A DNA stretch of 57,755 bases from Desulfobulbaceae bacterium (GTDB taxonomy: Bacteria; Desulfobacterota; Desulfobulbia; Desulfobulbales; VMSU01), in assembly GCA_015231515.1 (NCBI GenBank), contig JADGBM010000009.1, forward strand, positions 1 through 57,755, written 5' to 3'. The notes beneath the pieces are model-generated. The model was not told where the DNA came from. It did not search any database and was given only the letters and a program-made list of their open reading frames with translations. This document shows positions 9,333 through 17,886 of this stretch, piece by piece (position 1 is the stretch's first letter; every line of letters starts with the position of its first letter). Made by a program: the position numbers and the translations under genes.

Positions 9333-10358
9333 ATGAGTAGAGAAAATGGATATAATATTGCCATAGCTGGTGCAACAGGCGCAGTCGGTGGTGCCATGCT
9401 GGAAACGCTTGAACGAAGAAACTTTCCGATTAACGAGTTGCGGCTGTTGGCTTCTGAGAGGTCGGTAGGCAAAAAGCTCAAATTCAGGGGGAAAGAGATA
9501 GCGGTTGGGCTGTTGAGCACGGATGCCTTTGCTGGTATTGACGTGGCCTTGTTTTCGGCTGGTGCTACACGGTCATTTGATTTTGCGCCGGCAGCTGCCG
9601 CGGCAGGGGCAATTGTTGTTGATAATTCAAGTGCCTTTCGCATGGATCCAGAGATTCCACTTGTTGTGCCAGAGGTCAATAAACATGCGATTGCTCAGTA
9701 CAAAAAACGAGGGATTATTGCAAACCCTAACTGTTCTACCATTCAGATGCTGGTTGCCTTAAAACCTATTTATGATAAGGTTGGCATCAAGCGAATAGTT
9801 GTTTCTACGTATCAGGCTGTTTCCGGAACCGGGGCTGCCGCGATTGAGGAACTGCACCAACAGATGCGTGACTGGGCAGCGGGAAAACCCTTGGTAAATA
9901 AAGTATATCCTCATCAGATTGCCTTTAACTGTATCCCCCATATCGATTCATTTCTTGATAACGGCTACACGAAAGAAGAGATGAAGATGGTCAATGAGAC
10001 CATCAAAATTTTTGAAGATTCTACCATCGGTGTGACGGCGACAACGGTCAGAGTGCCTGTTGTTTACGGACACTCCGAGGCCGTCAACATCGAGACCAAA
10101 GAGAAAATCAGTGCGGCGCAGGTAAAAGAGCTGCTTTCTGATGCGCCAGGCGTGAGACTAGTCGATGATGTTGCAAATAGCCGATATCCCATGGCGCTTG
10201 ATTGCGCTGGTAAGTTTGAAACACTGGTCGGCCGTATACGTGAGGATGAGTCAATTGCGAATGGCATCAATCTTTGGGTTGTTTCAGATAACATCCTCAA
10301 GGGTGCTGCCTTGAATGCGGTGCAGATCGCCGAAGTTCTTATAGAGGAATATGTGTAA
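9333..10358 (+). CDS. asd: Aspartate-semialdehyde dehydrogenase
   Basis: Asd reduces aspartyl phosphate to aspartate semialdehyde with NADPH, a step for lysine, threonine, methionine and diaminopimelate. The 341-residue product shows the Rossmann motif IAGATGAVGGAML (about 11-23), NPNCSTIQMLVAL with the catalytic Cys (about 132), a VSTYQAVSGTGAAAIEEL stretch, and a GRIRED motif near the C-terminus. An in-frame GTG at 9321 would add four codons, but GTGGAG there looks like the ribosome site for the ATG at 9333, which I prefer. A 102-base gap without a recognised signal separates it from leuA. rsmD follows 39 bases later. Confidence 0.95.
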   Translation: MSRENGYNIAIAGATGAVGGAMLETLERRNFPINELRLLASERSVGKKLKFRGKEIAVGLLSTDAFAGIDVALFSAGATRSFDFAPAAAAAGAIVVDNSSAFRMDPEIPLVVPEVNKHAIAQYKKRGIIANPNCSTIQMLVALKPIYDKVGIKRIVVSTYQAVSGTGAAAIEELHQQMRDWAAGKPLVNKVYPHQIAFNCIPHIDSFLDNGYTKEEMKMVNETIKIFEDSTIGVTATTVRVPVVYGHSEAVNIETKEKISAAQVKELLSDAPGVRLVDDVANSRYPMALDCAGKFETLVGRIREDESIANGINLWVVSDNILKGAALNAVQIAEVLIEEYV

Positions 10359-10397
10359 TCAGTTTTCTGCGGTCTTCTGCGATGTTGAGGTTTAACT

Positions 10398-10988
10398 TTG
10401 CGTGTTATTGCCGGTAGCGCCAGGGGGCGCAGACTGTTTTCTCCCGAAGGCAACTCCAAGAAGCACGCAATTCGGCCAACCTCTGATCGTTGCCGTGAAT
10501 CCGTATTTAATATTCTGGGCAATGAACGGGTAAAAGGATGTCGGGTTCTCGATCTGTTTGCCGGAACCGGTGCCTTGGGCATCGAAGCCTTAAGTAGAGG
10601 TGCAGGTGAAACCGTTTTTGTCGACAGTGGCACTGAATCGCTGACCCTGATTAAAAGAAATCTGCAAGCTATAGGCTTTTTGTCATATCAGCTCTTTAAG
10701 CGCGATATTACAAAGGGCCTTTTTTTTTTAGGTAAGAGAACTGCAGAGCCTGTAAATGGCGAGCAGGTTGGGTTTGATCTGGTTTTTCTTGACCCACCGT
10801 ATCAGAAAAATTATTGTAATCAGGTGTTGACTGAACTATGTGATAATGGTTTGGTTAATTTGGGCGGTGTGGTTGTTTGTGAGGAGTATCGGGCGTGCGA
10901 GCTTCCAGAACAAAGTGGCATACTGACAGTTTACGACAAAAGGGTTTACGGTGACACCGGCTTTTGGTTTTATACCCGTAAGGCATAA
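10398..10988 (+). CDS. rsmD: 16S rRNA (guanine966-N2)-methyltransferase
   Basis: RsmD methylates G966 of 16S rRNA in the 30S subunit using SAM. The 196-residue protein begins with the typical RVIAGSARGRRLFSP. The SAM-binding motif VLDLFAGTGALGIEALSRGA lies at about 50-69 and the N-methyltransferase motif DPPY in LVFLDPPYQKNY at about 128-139. The start is a TTG at 10398 spaced 7 bases from GAGG; a GTG two codons on is an alternative. It is followed by coaD, an rsmD-coaD pairing that is very common in bacteria and supports both calls. A run of nine T at 10722-10730 lies inside the coding region and keeps the frame. Confidence 0.94.
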   Translation: MRVIAGSARGRRLFSPEGNSKKHAIRPTSDRCRESVFNILGNERVKGCRVLDLFAGTGALGIEALSRGAGETVFVDSGTESLTLIKRNLQAIGFLSYQLFKRDITKGLFFLGKRTAEPVNGEQVGFDLVFLDPPYQKNYCNQVLTELCDNGLVNLGGVVVCEEYRACELPEQSGILTVYDKRVYGDTGFWFYTRKA

Positions 10989-11067
10989 AATTGCTCGGCT
11001 CTGTCGCCTTTCTAGAAAAAACATAACGCCCGTCTGCAAACGCTAATTTAACAAATCAACCAGATTC

Positions 11068-11589
11068 ATGTCCGAATACGAACCTTTTTTATCTGAAAAA
11101 ACAAGTGAGAGGATTGCTGTTTATCCCGGCAGCTTTGATCCGATTACGATGGGCCACCTTGATATCATCGAAAGAGCCTTGTATGTTTTCGATCGAGTTA
11201 TCATTGCTGTGGCTAGAAATCCCTCCAAAAAGGCGCTGTTTTCCCTTGAGGAGCGCCTTGAAATGATCAATAACTGTTTTCCTGAATCCAAGAACAATAT
11301 CCAGGTTGATTGGGTGGATGGACTTATTGTCGATTACGCCTATCGAAAAGGGGCCAGGGCGATTGTTCGTGGTATGCGTGCTGTTTCCGACTTTGAATTT
11401 GAATTTCAGATGGCGCTCATGAACAGAAGGCTTGAACGAGACGTTGAGACAGTTTTTTTAATGACCGGCTTTCGGTGGATATATATCAGTTCCAGTATTA
11501 TTAAAGACGCAGCTCGGCATGGTGGCGATATCAGTGGTCTGGTTCCAGACCACGTCTGTGAAAAGCTGCGTGAAAAATTTATGAAGTAA
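11068..11589 (+). CDS. coaD: Phosphopantetheine adenylyltransferase
   Basis: CoaD transfers AMP from ATP to 4'-phosphopantetheine, the penultimate step of CoA synthesis. The 173-residue protein has IAVYPGSFDPITMGHLDIIERA (about 16-37) containing the TxGH nucleotidyltransferase motif. It also has AIVRGMRAVSDFEFEFQMALMNRRL (about 97-121) and ISSSIIKDAARHGGDISGLVPDHV near the C-terminus. It carries about 12 more N-terminal residues than most homologues. An internal GTG codon for residue 17 or so is possible but has no better ribosome site. With panC and panD 8 kb upstream, three CoA genes lie in the window. Confidence 0.95.
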   Translation: MSEYEPFLSEKTSERIAVYPGSFDPITMGHLDIIERALYVFDRVIIAVARNPSKKALFSLEERLEMINNCFPESKNNIQVDWVDGLIVDYAYRKGARAIVRGMRAVSDFEFEFQMALMNRRLERDVETVFLMTGFRWIYISSSIIKDAARHGGDISGLVPDHVCEKLREKFMK

Positions 11590-11600
11590 CGGAACATTTT

Positions 11601-13835
11601 ATGGGCTTGACCAGAAGAGAGTTTTTAAAACATAGCGGACTAACTGCCAGCATGCTTCCTTTGGCCCGTTACGCAAATGCCGCTCAGCAAAATGATGGTT
11701 TGGCACCAGCAGGTGACCTGCTGGCCGAAGATGGGCAGCGCCTTCATTCTGTATGTGGTCTGTGCAAGGCAAAGTGCCTGATTACGGGCGTGGTTCAGGG
11801 TGGACGACTTATACGTATTGAGGGCAATCCTGAGTCACCATCGACAAACGGCAAGATATGTGCGCGGGGACTGGCTGCCACCAAAATGCTCTATGATTCC
11901 GATCGGTTGAAATACCCCTTAAAACGTGTTGGGGCCAGAGGTGAAGGGAAGTGGGCACGTATCGGCTGGGGAGAAGCTATTGATACAATTTTTCTGCACC
12001 TGGAGAAAACGCTTGCCCAGAAAGGGCCAGACGGCTTGGCCTTGTTCCATAATGGCTCATCCTCCCGGTACATCGATGAGCTTTTTGCAGACCTTGGTTG
12101 TCGGCACCGTAATGCCTCTTCTCAGGAGTTATGTCACAAAAATCAGGAGACTGCCTACGCCTTAACCGGACAAAAAATAGTTGATGGTGCTGGGGCCTTT
12201 GATGGAGCCCGCTGCATTGTTCTTTTAGGGTCACATTTTGGTGAAAATGTTCAGGTTCCCCTGTTGCGGAGTTTTTCCAAGGCCATAGCTCAGGGGGCTA
12301 AACTTGTTGTCGTTGATCCGCGGGTTTCTACTGTGGCTTCAAAGGCCGATTATCATCTGCTGATTCGACCCGGCACCGATACTGCGCTGTTATTGGGATG
12401 GTTGAAATATATTATTGAAGGTGGCCTCTATAATCGGGATCAGGTCAATAGACGGATATCGGATCTGGACCGTTTTCAGGATCAGCTTCGTGACTATAGT
12501 TTGACCGATATTGCCAGTATTTGTGATATTGAAGTCGCAGACATTAAGCGGACGGCTGAACTCATCGCCAGCTCGGCACCGGAAAGCGTTATTTATCCAG
12601 GTCAGTTTTCAGGCTGGTACGGTAATGATGTACAGCGCTTACGGGCTCAAGCTATATTGACCGCCATGGTTGGCTCGCCCAATGAGATTGCCCGAACTGT
12701 TGAGCCGATGTTGAGAACCCAAATTGCTGATCAGCAGGAAAAACTTTCGGCAACAATTTTTAGAAAAATTCTATCAGAGGATATAACCTTTATTACCTGT
12801 TGGGGGCAAAATCCTTTTCAGTCGGCAGTCAACCCATATCGCGTTCAGTCGGCCTTTGCAAAGGCTCAGTTTATAGTTACCTGCGATATCTATCCATCGG
12901 AAACTTCGTTATATGCGGATATAATCCTGCCGGAAGCAACCTTTCTTGAGCGCTCTGACGGTGCCGAAATTATCGAAACGGCAGATTTCCAGATTGTGGC
13001 GACCAAACAGCCTTTAGTTGAACCGCGTTTTGCTGTCAAAGATCCGTATTGGATAGTTAAGCAGCTCAGCTCCCGGCTTGGGAAAGGCGAAAATTTTCAT
13101 TTTGATTCGGTAGATGAACGAACTCAATTTGAAATGGCCGGTCTGGGTGTTTCATTGGTTGATATCAAGAAAAATGGTTTCGCGAGAATTCGGCCAACCA
13201 ACGGAGTTGCTGATGAGAGTGCTGACGCCTCGCCGGTTGTGCCAATCGCCCTGTTCTCTGTAGAGCTTCAGGAGAGAGGAGTGGCGCCGCTACCACTGTT
13301 TGAGCCTGTACAGCTCCCTCCTCCCGGGTATAGCCGTCTCGTCTCAGGTCGATCGCCTGTTCACTCGAATTCGACTACTGCGAATATCAGTTGGCTCTCT
13401 GAGGAAAACCCTGAGCCTGAACTTTGGCTTAATGATCGAGTGGCGAAGAAGTTAGGTGTTCACGATAATCAGTATCTCTTTCTGGAAAATCAGGATGGTA
13501 TTCGCTCTTTAAAGCCCGTGCGCGTCAAGGTTACACCTGGTATTCGGGTTGATACGGTATTTTTACCCCATGGGTTCGGCTGCAAGTCTCCATTTATGAC
13601 CAAGGCCTTTAACCATGGAGTTTCCGACGCCTCTCTGGTGACCAGATCCGTGCCTGACCCTGTTTCTGGAGTGCGAGGCATACGGTCTAACTTTGTGAGG
13701 TTTGTTAAAAACGGAGAGCCTCTTTCTATTCCAGACCTTGATAATCCTCCTGAAATTCTTAAACAGTACCAAAAGTGGTGGCTTGATTCGTTTGGTAGTT
13801 TTGAAAAAGGCGACCAGCGCAAGCTCTATGTCTGA
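11601..13835 (+). CDS. Tat-exported molybdopterin oxidoreductase with one 4Fe-4S cluster
   Basis: A 744-residue catalytic subunit of the DMSO-reductase superfamily. The N-terminus TRREFLKHSGLTASMLPLA (4-22) is a twin-arginine signal, so the enzyme works in the periplasm. C52, C55, C59 and C87 form a C-x2-C-x3-C-x27-C site for a 4Fe-4S cluster. C178 in SSQELCHKNQ sits where the polysulfide/thiosulfate/tetrathionate/arsenate-type enzymes have a Mo-ligating Cys (inference from position). The C-terminal molybdopterin-dinucleotide domain is about residues 600-720. The 3' end overlaps the Rieske gene by 8 bases. There is no PsrB-type ferredoxin subunit and no NrfD-type anchor; electrons probably pass via the Rieske protein and cytochrome b encoded next. 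The substrate cannot be told from sequence alone. Confidence 0.85.
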   Translation: MGLTRREFLKHSGLTASMLPLARYANAAQQNDGLAPAGDLLAEDGQRLHSVCGLCKAKCLITGVVQGGRLIRIEGNPESPSTNGKICARGLAATKMLYDSDRLKYPLKRVGARGEGKWARIGWGEAIDTIFLHLEKTLAQKGPDGLALFHNGSSSRYIDELFADLGCRHRNASSQELCHKNQETAYALTGQKIVDGAGAFDGARCIVLLGSHFGENVQVPLLRSFSKAIAQGAKLVVVDPRVSTVASKADYHLLIRPGTDTALLLGWLKYIIEGGLYNRDQVNRRISDLDRFQDQLRDYSLTDIASICDIEVADIKRTAELIASSAPESVIYPGQFSGWYGNDVQRLRAQAILTAMVGSPNEIARTVEPMLRTQIADQQEKLSATIFRKILSEDITFITCWGQNPFQSAVNPYRVQSAFAKAQFIVTCDIYPSETSLYADIILPEATFLERSDGAEIIETADFQIVATKQPLVEPRFAVKDPYWIVKQLSSRLGKGENFHFDSVDERTQFEMAGLGVSLVDIKKNGFARIRPTNGVADESADASPVVPIALFSVELQERGVAPLPLFEPVQLPPPGYSRLVSGRSPVHSNSTTANISWLSEENPEPELWLNDRVAKKLGVHDNQYLFLENQDGIRSLKPVRVKVTPGIRVDTVFLPHGFGCKSPFMTKAFNHGVSDASLVTRSVPDPVSGVRGIRSNFVRFVKNGEPLSIPDLDNPPEILKQYQKWWLDSFGSFEKGDQRKLYV

Positions 13836-14256
13836 CCATACGACACCTGCACAAACAACAAGACGCAGCACCCTCGTCAGTGGCGGTCGATGGCTGACGG
13901 CACTGGTCGTGGGCGCAACCCTTTACCCCTTTATACGTTTTATAAATTTTAAGCTCCCCAAGAAACCAGTTCACATACAGGTCAATAAAGATCTTGCTGT
14001 CGGTGCATTTCATCTTGATAAGGATTTTATTCTTTTTGTCGACGCACAAGGGCCCTGGGCAGTTTCTCGAAAATGTACGCACCTTGGCTGTAGCGTTTTC
14101 TATAATGAGACCAGCCAGCAACTCGTCTGCCCATGCCACCAGAGTAAATTTTCAGTTAAAGGCCTGAGGCTAGACGGACCTGCTGTGAAAAACTTACAAC
14201 GTTATGAAGTCAAGAAAATGACTGGCGACCAGAAGGGCTTCATTGTTACTGTTTAA
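13828..14256 (+). CDS. Rieske 2Fe-2S protein partnered with the molybdoenzyme
   Basis: A 142-residue protein with a twin-arginine, non-cleaved-looking N-terminal anchor (TTRRSTLVSGGRWLTALVVG, 10-30), as in quinol-oxidising Rieske proteins. The cluster site is complete: CTHLGC (83-88) and CPCH (101-104) supply C83, H85, C101 and H104 as ligands and C88/C103 as the disulfide. The ATG at 13828 lies inside the last codons of the molybdoenzyme gene, so the two are translationally coupled. A cytochrome b gene follows 78 bases on. Known bc1/b6f complexes add a cytochrome c1 or f; here the acceptor or donor partner appears to be the molybdoenzyme instead (inference). Confidence 0.9.
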   Translation: MSDHTTPAQTTRRSTLVSGGRWLTALVVGATLYPFIRFINFKLPKKPVHIQVNKDLAVGAFHLDKDFILFVDAQGPWAVSRKCTHLGCSVFYNETSQQLVCPCHQSKFSVKGLRLDGPAVKNLQRYEVKKMTGDQKGFIVTV

Positions 14257-14334
14257 AAGCAGAACATAACGATCTCCGCGCCTTTCTACTAGTGTCATTG
14301 TGGCCCATATCGTAGTCAACCAATTGTACCTATT

Positions 14335-15189
14335 ATGAATTTCTTTAAGAGTATCCTGTCAATTCAGTGGGGGGCAAAAAGTCTAGTAGCTCTCTATCTC
14401 TCGGTCTTTTCGGGTATTGCCGTCTCTTTGCACTATGACCCCGCTGCACCCTATTATTCTGCAAGCAGTTTGGATATCCTGGTCCCCTTTGGTGATTTTT
14501 GGCGATCACTTCACTTTTATGCAAGTCAACTCTTTGTTCTCTTTCTTGTTGTTCATCTGCTGGTTGTAATTGTTGAGGGCGAATTCAAGTCACTCACGCC
14601 GCGTCGGTGGACGCTGCTCATCTTAGCGTCTGCGGTAAGTATACTGCTTTTATTTACGGGCTATGTCTTGCGGGATGACGCAACCGGCAAAGCCGCAGGC
14701 GCTATTGCCGAAAATATCATGTTGTCTATACCTATTTTGGGCACTGCCGTTAACTCCCTTATTTTCTCAATGTCAGAGGTGGGGATGGGGCGTGTGTATG
14801 CAAACCATATGGTTGGCTTGTGCGTCTTGTGGATTTTTCTTTCCTGGGAGCACCTTAGACGATACACGGTGAATTGGCGAAACCATCCTTGGCTGGTTAT
14901 ACTGGTGATCCTGTTTTGCGCATTTGTAAAGGCGCCAATGGAACCGGATCAAGTAGGGGTGTTTCATATCAGTGGCCCCTGGTTCTTTATGGGCTTGCAG
15001 GAGATTCTCCGCTATATTCCACCTTTTTGGGCAGGCATAATCTGGCCGGGTCTGTTGATTATCGCTCTTATTTTTTTATATCCTCAATACAATCTAAAGA
15101 AGCCCCTTCTGATCTTTATCGGTTTCTGGTTTTTGCTCTATCTGGTTTTTTCGTTGATTGCCTTGAAAAATATCCTATCATTGACTTAG
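14335..15189 (+). CDS. b6-type cytochrome b with altered PEWY motif
   Basis: A 284-residue membrane protein with about seven to eight transmembrane helices. H60 and H74 (13 residues between) and H158 and H173 (14 between) are the bis-haem ligands; the 14-residue spacing in the second pair is the b6f pattern, the bc1 pattern being 13. The C-terminal part corresponds to subunit-IV-like helices, fused in one chain. The quinol-oxidation-site PEWY motif is represented by GPWF (214-217), so the catalytic Glu is missing, while a Glu occurs nearby in LQEILRY. Together with the Rieske and Mo proteins it should form a quinone-linked complex in the inner membrane. The stop at 15189 is followed by a 96-base gap. 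Confidence 0.88.
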   Translation: MNFFKSILSIQWGAKSLVALYLSVFSGIAVSLHYDPAAPYYSASSLDILVPFGDFWRSLHFYASQLFVLFLVVHLLVVIVEGEFKSLTPRRWTLLILASAVSILLLFTGYVLRDDATGKAAGAIAENIMLSIPILGTAVNSLIFSMSEVGMGRVYANHMVGLCVLWIFLSWEHLRRYTVNWRNHPWLVILVILFCAFVKAPMEPDQVGVFHISGPWFFMGLQEILRYIPPFWAGIIWPGLLIIALIFLYPQYNLKKPLLIFIGFWFLLYLVFSLIALKNILSLT

Positions 15190-15285
15190 GTCAATACAGT
15201 TTTTGCCGCTCGTTGGTAGATTGAAGTTGATGGCACGATGTCATTTGGCAAGACAACTGAAAATAGTTAACCAAAGGGGATGATT

Positions 15286-15600
15286 ATGAAGAAAATTGAA
15301 CTAGATACGACTCGAGAGTTTAATCCCATCGCAATTAAGAATTTTGTGCTCCACGATTCGCCCTATTTTAAAATTATAAATTTTAATATCCGGGCAGGTC
15401 AACTTTTTCCGGTGCACTCTCATCAACTTGACGGGCAGCTGAGTATTGTTGTTATTGAGGGGGAAGGGGAGTTCTTGAACGATACTGAGGCCATACCCGC
15501 CAAAACAGGGGATATGCTGATATCAGATATAAGTGAACCACACGGTGTAAAAGCGAAAACCGATATGAGAATCCTGGTAACGATTGCACCGCCTATATGA
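15286..15600 (+). CDS. Small single-domain cupin protein
   Basis: A 104-residue protein forming a single beta-barrel cupin domain: FNIRAGQLFPVHSHQLDGQLSIVVIEGEGEF contains the HxH and downstream Gly of motif 1, and GDMLISDISEPHGVKA motif 2 with its His. It therefore could bind a metal, but no enzymatic assignment is possible. The ATG at 15286 is 6 bases after AAGGGG, better spaced than the in-frame ATG at 15280. It lies downstream of the cytochrome b gene with a 96-base gap and faces the minus-strand signalling operon tail-to-tail (25 bases between stops). Whether it belongs to the respiratory operon is open. Confidence 0.75.
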   Translation: MKKIELDTTREFNPIAIKNFVLHDSPYFKIINFNIRAGQLFPVHSHQLDGQLSIVVIEGEGEFLNDTEAIPAKTGDMLISDISEPHGVKAKTDMRILVTIAPPI

Positions 15601-15625
15601 AAACGTATACCGACGGTGATGGTGT

Positions 15626-15979
15626 TTACTTGTTGAGTACGGTTTCGATAGCTTTAAGAAGATCATTTAAGCCGATTGGTTTGGTCAGGAAACAGTCGGC
15701 TGCTTTCAAGGCCTCTTCAAAATTTTGTTCCATGTAGCCGGAAAAAACAATAACTTTTATATCCGGGTATAACTCTCTGGCCTTGGTCATAAGTTCAATG
15801 CCATTGATTCCTTCCATTAAATAATCGGTAACGATTATGTCATAGGGCTTTTTCTGCAGGTAAGAGACTGCTTCAGCGCCGCTGACCGCAGAAGTCACGT
15901 CGTAATTTGATTTCTGCAAATTACGGCTTAAAGCCTGTCGTATAACATCTTCATCGTCTACTAATAAGAGTGTTTTCAT
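15626..15979 (-). CDS. Single-domain response regulator (CheY-like receiver)
   Basis: A 117-residue stand-alone receiver. LLVDDED (4-10) gives the acidic pocket, YDIIVTDYLMEGINGIELM carries the phospho-acceptor Asp at about 52, VIVFSGYM the switch Ser, and FLTKPIG the conserved Lys. There is no output domain. It is the third gene of a minus-strand set after a duplicated substrate-binding protein and a histidine kinase (62 bases after the kinase stop), so that kinase is its likely phosphodonor. Its downstream target is unknown. Confidence 0.9.
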   Translation of the reverse strand: MKTLLLVDDEDVIRQALSRNLQKSNYDVTSAVSGAEAVSYLQKKPYDIIVTDYLMEGINGIELMTKARELYPDIKVIVFSGYMEQNFEEALKAADCFLTKPIGLNDLLKAIETVLNK

Positions 15980-16041
15980 TGCCGTTTATGTTTGGTTTGT
16001 CTATGGTACTGATTTTATTAAGGATACTCTTTGTGGCACTC

Positions 16042-17880
16042 TTAATCAATTGGTAAATTTATGGTAAAGGTTGAGCCAGCGCCTAATTCTGAATCCACAG
16101 TGATGGTACCAGCGTGATTTTTTATAATTCCATAGGATACTGACAGGCCCAGGCCGGTGCCTTTTACCTCCGATTTGGTGGTAAAAAACGGCTCGAAAAT
16201 ATGTTTGATATGCTCAGGGCTGATGCCGCTGCCGGTGTCTTTGAATCTAATGCTGATACTGGCTTTTAAGAGCTCTGTGCTGATGGTTATTAACCCGCCC
16301 TTTTTGTCAAAAGAGTCGGCGGCATTGTTTAGAACGTTAAGAAAAACCTGTTTCATCTGATCCGGAATGATAGAAATCCTGGGAATGGCTGTCGCAAAAT
16401 CTTTTCGAACTACAACGTTGCCTTCTTTTAAGCTTTTCTTAGTGATGAGCAGGATATCGTTTATGAGCCCATTGATCTCTGTAGGTGCCTTCATTCCTGG
16501 TGACGGGCGGTTGAAAGATTGAAGGTCTCGGATGAGATTCTTTACCCTGTTGCATTCAGATAAGGCCAGATCTGCCAGTTCAACATCCTCTTTCTCCAGA
16601 TGCCTGTTGAGTTTAAGCCCCTCGATGATGCTTTGAATGCCATAGAGTGGATTGTTTATCTCATGGGCTATTGAAGCTGAAAGTTTGCCAATAGCAGAGA
16701 GTTTTTCGGCATGGAGCAGCATATCCTGAGTGTCTTGAAGCTCCTGAGTCCTTTGTTTAACCTTGTTTTCCAGAGTATGATTGAACGCCTCTATTTGTTC
16801 CCGGTACGATTGAAGTTGTTCCCTGAATGAGGAGAAAGAGAGTTGAAGTTGTTCGACTTCATTTGCGTGAGCCGATTTTGAGCCGAGAGAGACTGCGGTG
16901 TCTGATTTATACTGTTCTTTTAACCTGCTTAAGCTTTCCGTTACCTTGGTTAATGGGCGGATTATCTTTTTAATTAAAAGGAAACTGCTGATATAAAAGA
17001 GGAACAGTCCTGCCAGGAGAAAAATCTTCGTGTTAAAATCCAAGCGATTGGCAAGGTAATAAATCTGGTCGTCTGGCTGGTAATAGACCAGGACAAAATT
17101 TAAATCTTTTATTGTAAATTTTCGGAAGACAAATGTTGCCTCGAAGCCGGTTTGCGTACTTTTAGAAACACCGATAAGCTCCTTGTTGTTGATAATGTCT
17201 TTAATCATAAGCTGTTCTACGGAGAGAAACTCTTTTTCGGTAGCGTCTGCCTTCACCAAGGTGTTGCCACTGGCGCCGTCGAGCAATAGGATTTTACCTT
17301 GGTCTGGGATAAACTGTTCCAGAAAACCTTGAACCACTTGAAACGATACTTTCGCCCAGAGCACCCCTGAGAGTTCACCGGTTCTAAGTACCTTAATGGG
17401 TAAGGAAATATCGATAAAGGGAATGGGGAAGTTGGTGCTGAAACTAATTTTATCGATGTAGAAAGAAAGATTCAGCATCGGTTGCAGGTAAATTGGCGAG
17501 GTGAACAGGTTGAGCAGTTTGTTGCCGGTTTCAGATGGAAACTGTTCGACGCGAAGCCATTCTCTGCCATTGGTGTTAATGGCCGAAACTTGAAAAATAG
17601 ACTCAGAACCCTGGAGAAGGTGTGTAAAACTAATTCTTGTACGGGAGGCCTGACTTTCGTCAGGTGGCTGGATAGCTGCAAAAAACTTAAGATGAGCCTC
17701 CATATCAGAGATAAACGAACGAAAGTTTTTTTCTATCTGGATCAGTTCTGTTTCGGTTCGGGACAGATATAAATTGTTGATATGTTCTCTGAATGTATGG
17801 CCGGTCAGATAGTAATAGGAGCTCGTTATGAAAATAAAGGGCAGGAGGGAGGCTGTAAGGATTTGAGTGGAAAGTTTCAT
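16042..17880 (-). CDS. Sensor histidine kinase with large periplasmic domain
   Basis: A 612-residue membrane kinase: TM1 at about 8-26, a periplasmic sensing region (about 30-280, likely a Cache-type fold), TM2 at about 284-303, a juxtamembrane region that may be HAMP, a coiled coil (about 345-395), then HisKA with H406 in SIAHEINNPLYG. The ATPase domain follows with N-box LNNAAD (about 517-522), DTGSGIS (548-554) and GTGLGLS (574-580). It is encoded 6 bases after a tandem substrate-binding-like protein and before a receiver, so a ligand-bound periplasmic protein probably presents the signal. No transporter genes are nearby. All catalytic motifs are intact. Confidence 0.93.
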   Translation of the reverse strand: MKLSTQILTASLLPFIFITSSYYYLTGHTFREHINNLYLSRTETELIQIEKNFRSFISDMEAHLKFFAAIQPPDESQASRTRISFTHLLQGSESIFQVSAINTNGREWLRVEQFPSETGNKLLNLFTSPIYLQPMLNLSFYIDKISFSTNFPIPFIDISLPIKVLRTGELSGVLWAKVSFQVVQGFLEQFIPDQGKILLLDGASGNTLVKADATEKEFLSVEQLMIKDIINNKELIGVSKSTQTGFEATFVFRKFTIKDLNFVLVYYQPDDQIYYLANRLDFNTKIFLLAGLFLFYISSFLLIKKIIRPLTKVTESLSRLKEQYKSDTAVSLGSKSAHANEVEQLQLSFSSFREQLQSYREQIEAFNHTLENKVKQRTQELQDTQDMLLHAEKLSAIGKLSASIAHEINNPLYGIQSIIEGLKLNRHLEKEDVELADLALSECNRVKNLIRDLQSFNRPSPGMKAPTEINGLINDILLITKKSLKEGNVVVRKDFATAIPRISIIPDQMKQVFLNVLNNAADSFDKKGGLITISTELLKASISIRFKDTGSGISPEHIKHIFEPFFTTKSEVKGTGLGLSVSYGIIKNHAGTITVDSELGAGSTFTINLPID

Positions 17881-17886
17881 CGGCCT

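Noticed and set aside
10064-10633. A 189-codon minus-strand frame across asd and rsmD
   Set aside because: It overlaps two certain genes, has no family likeness and no ribosome site.
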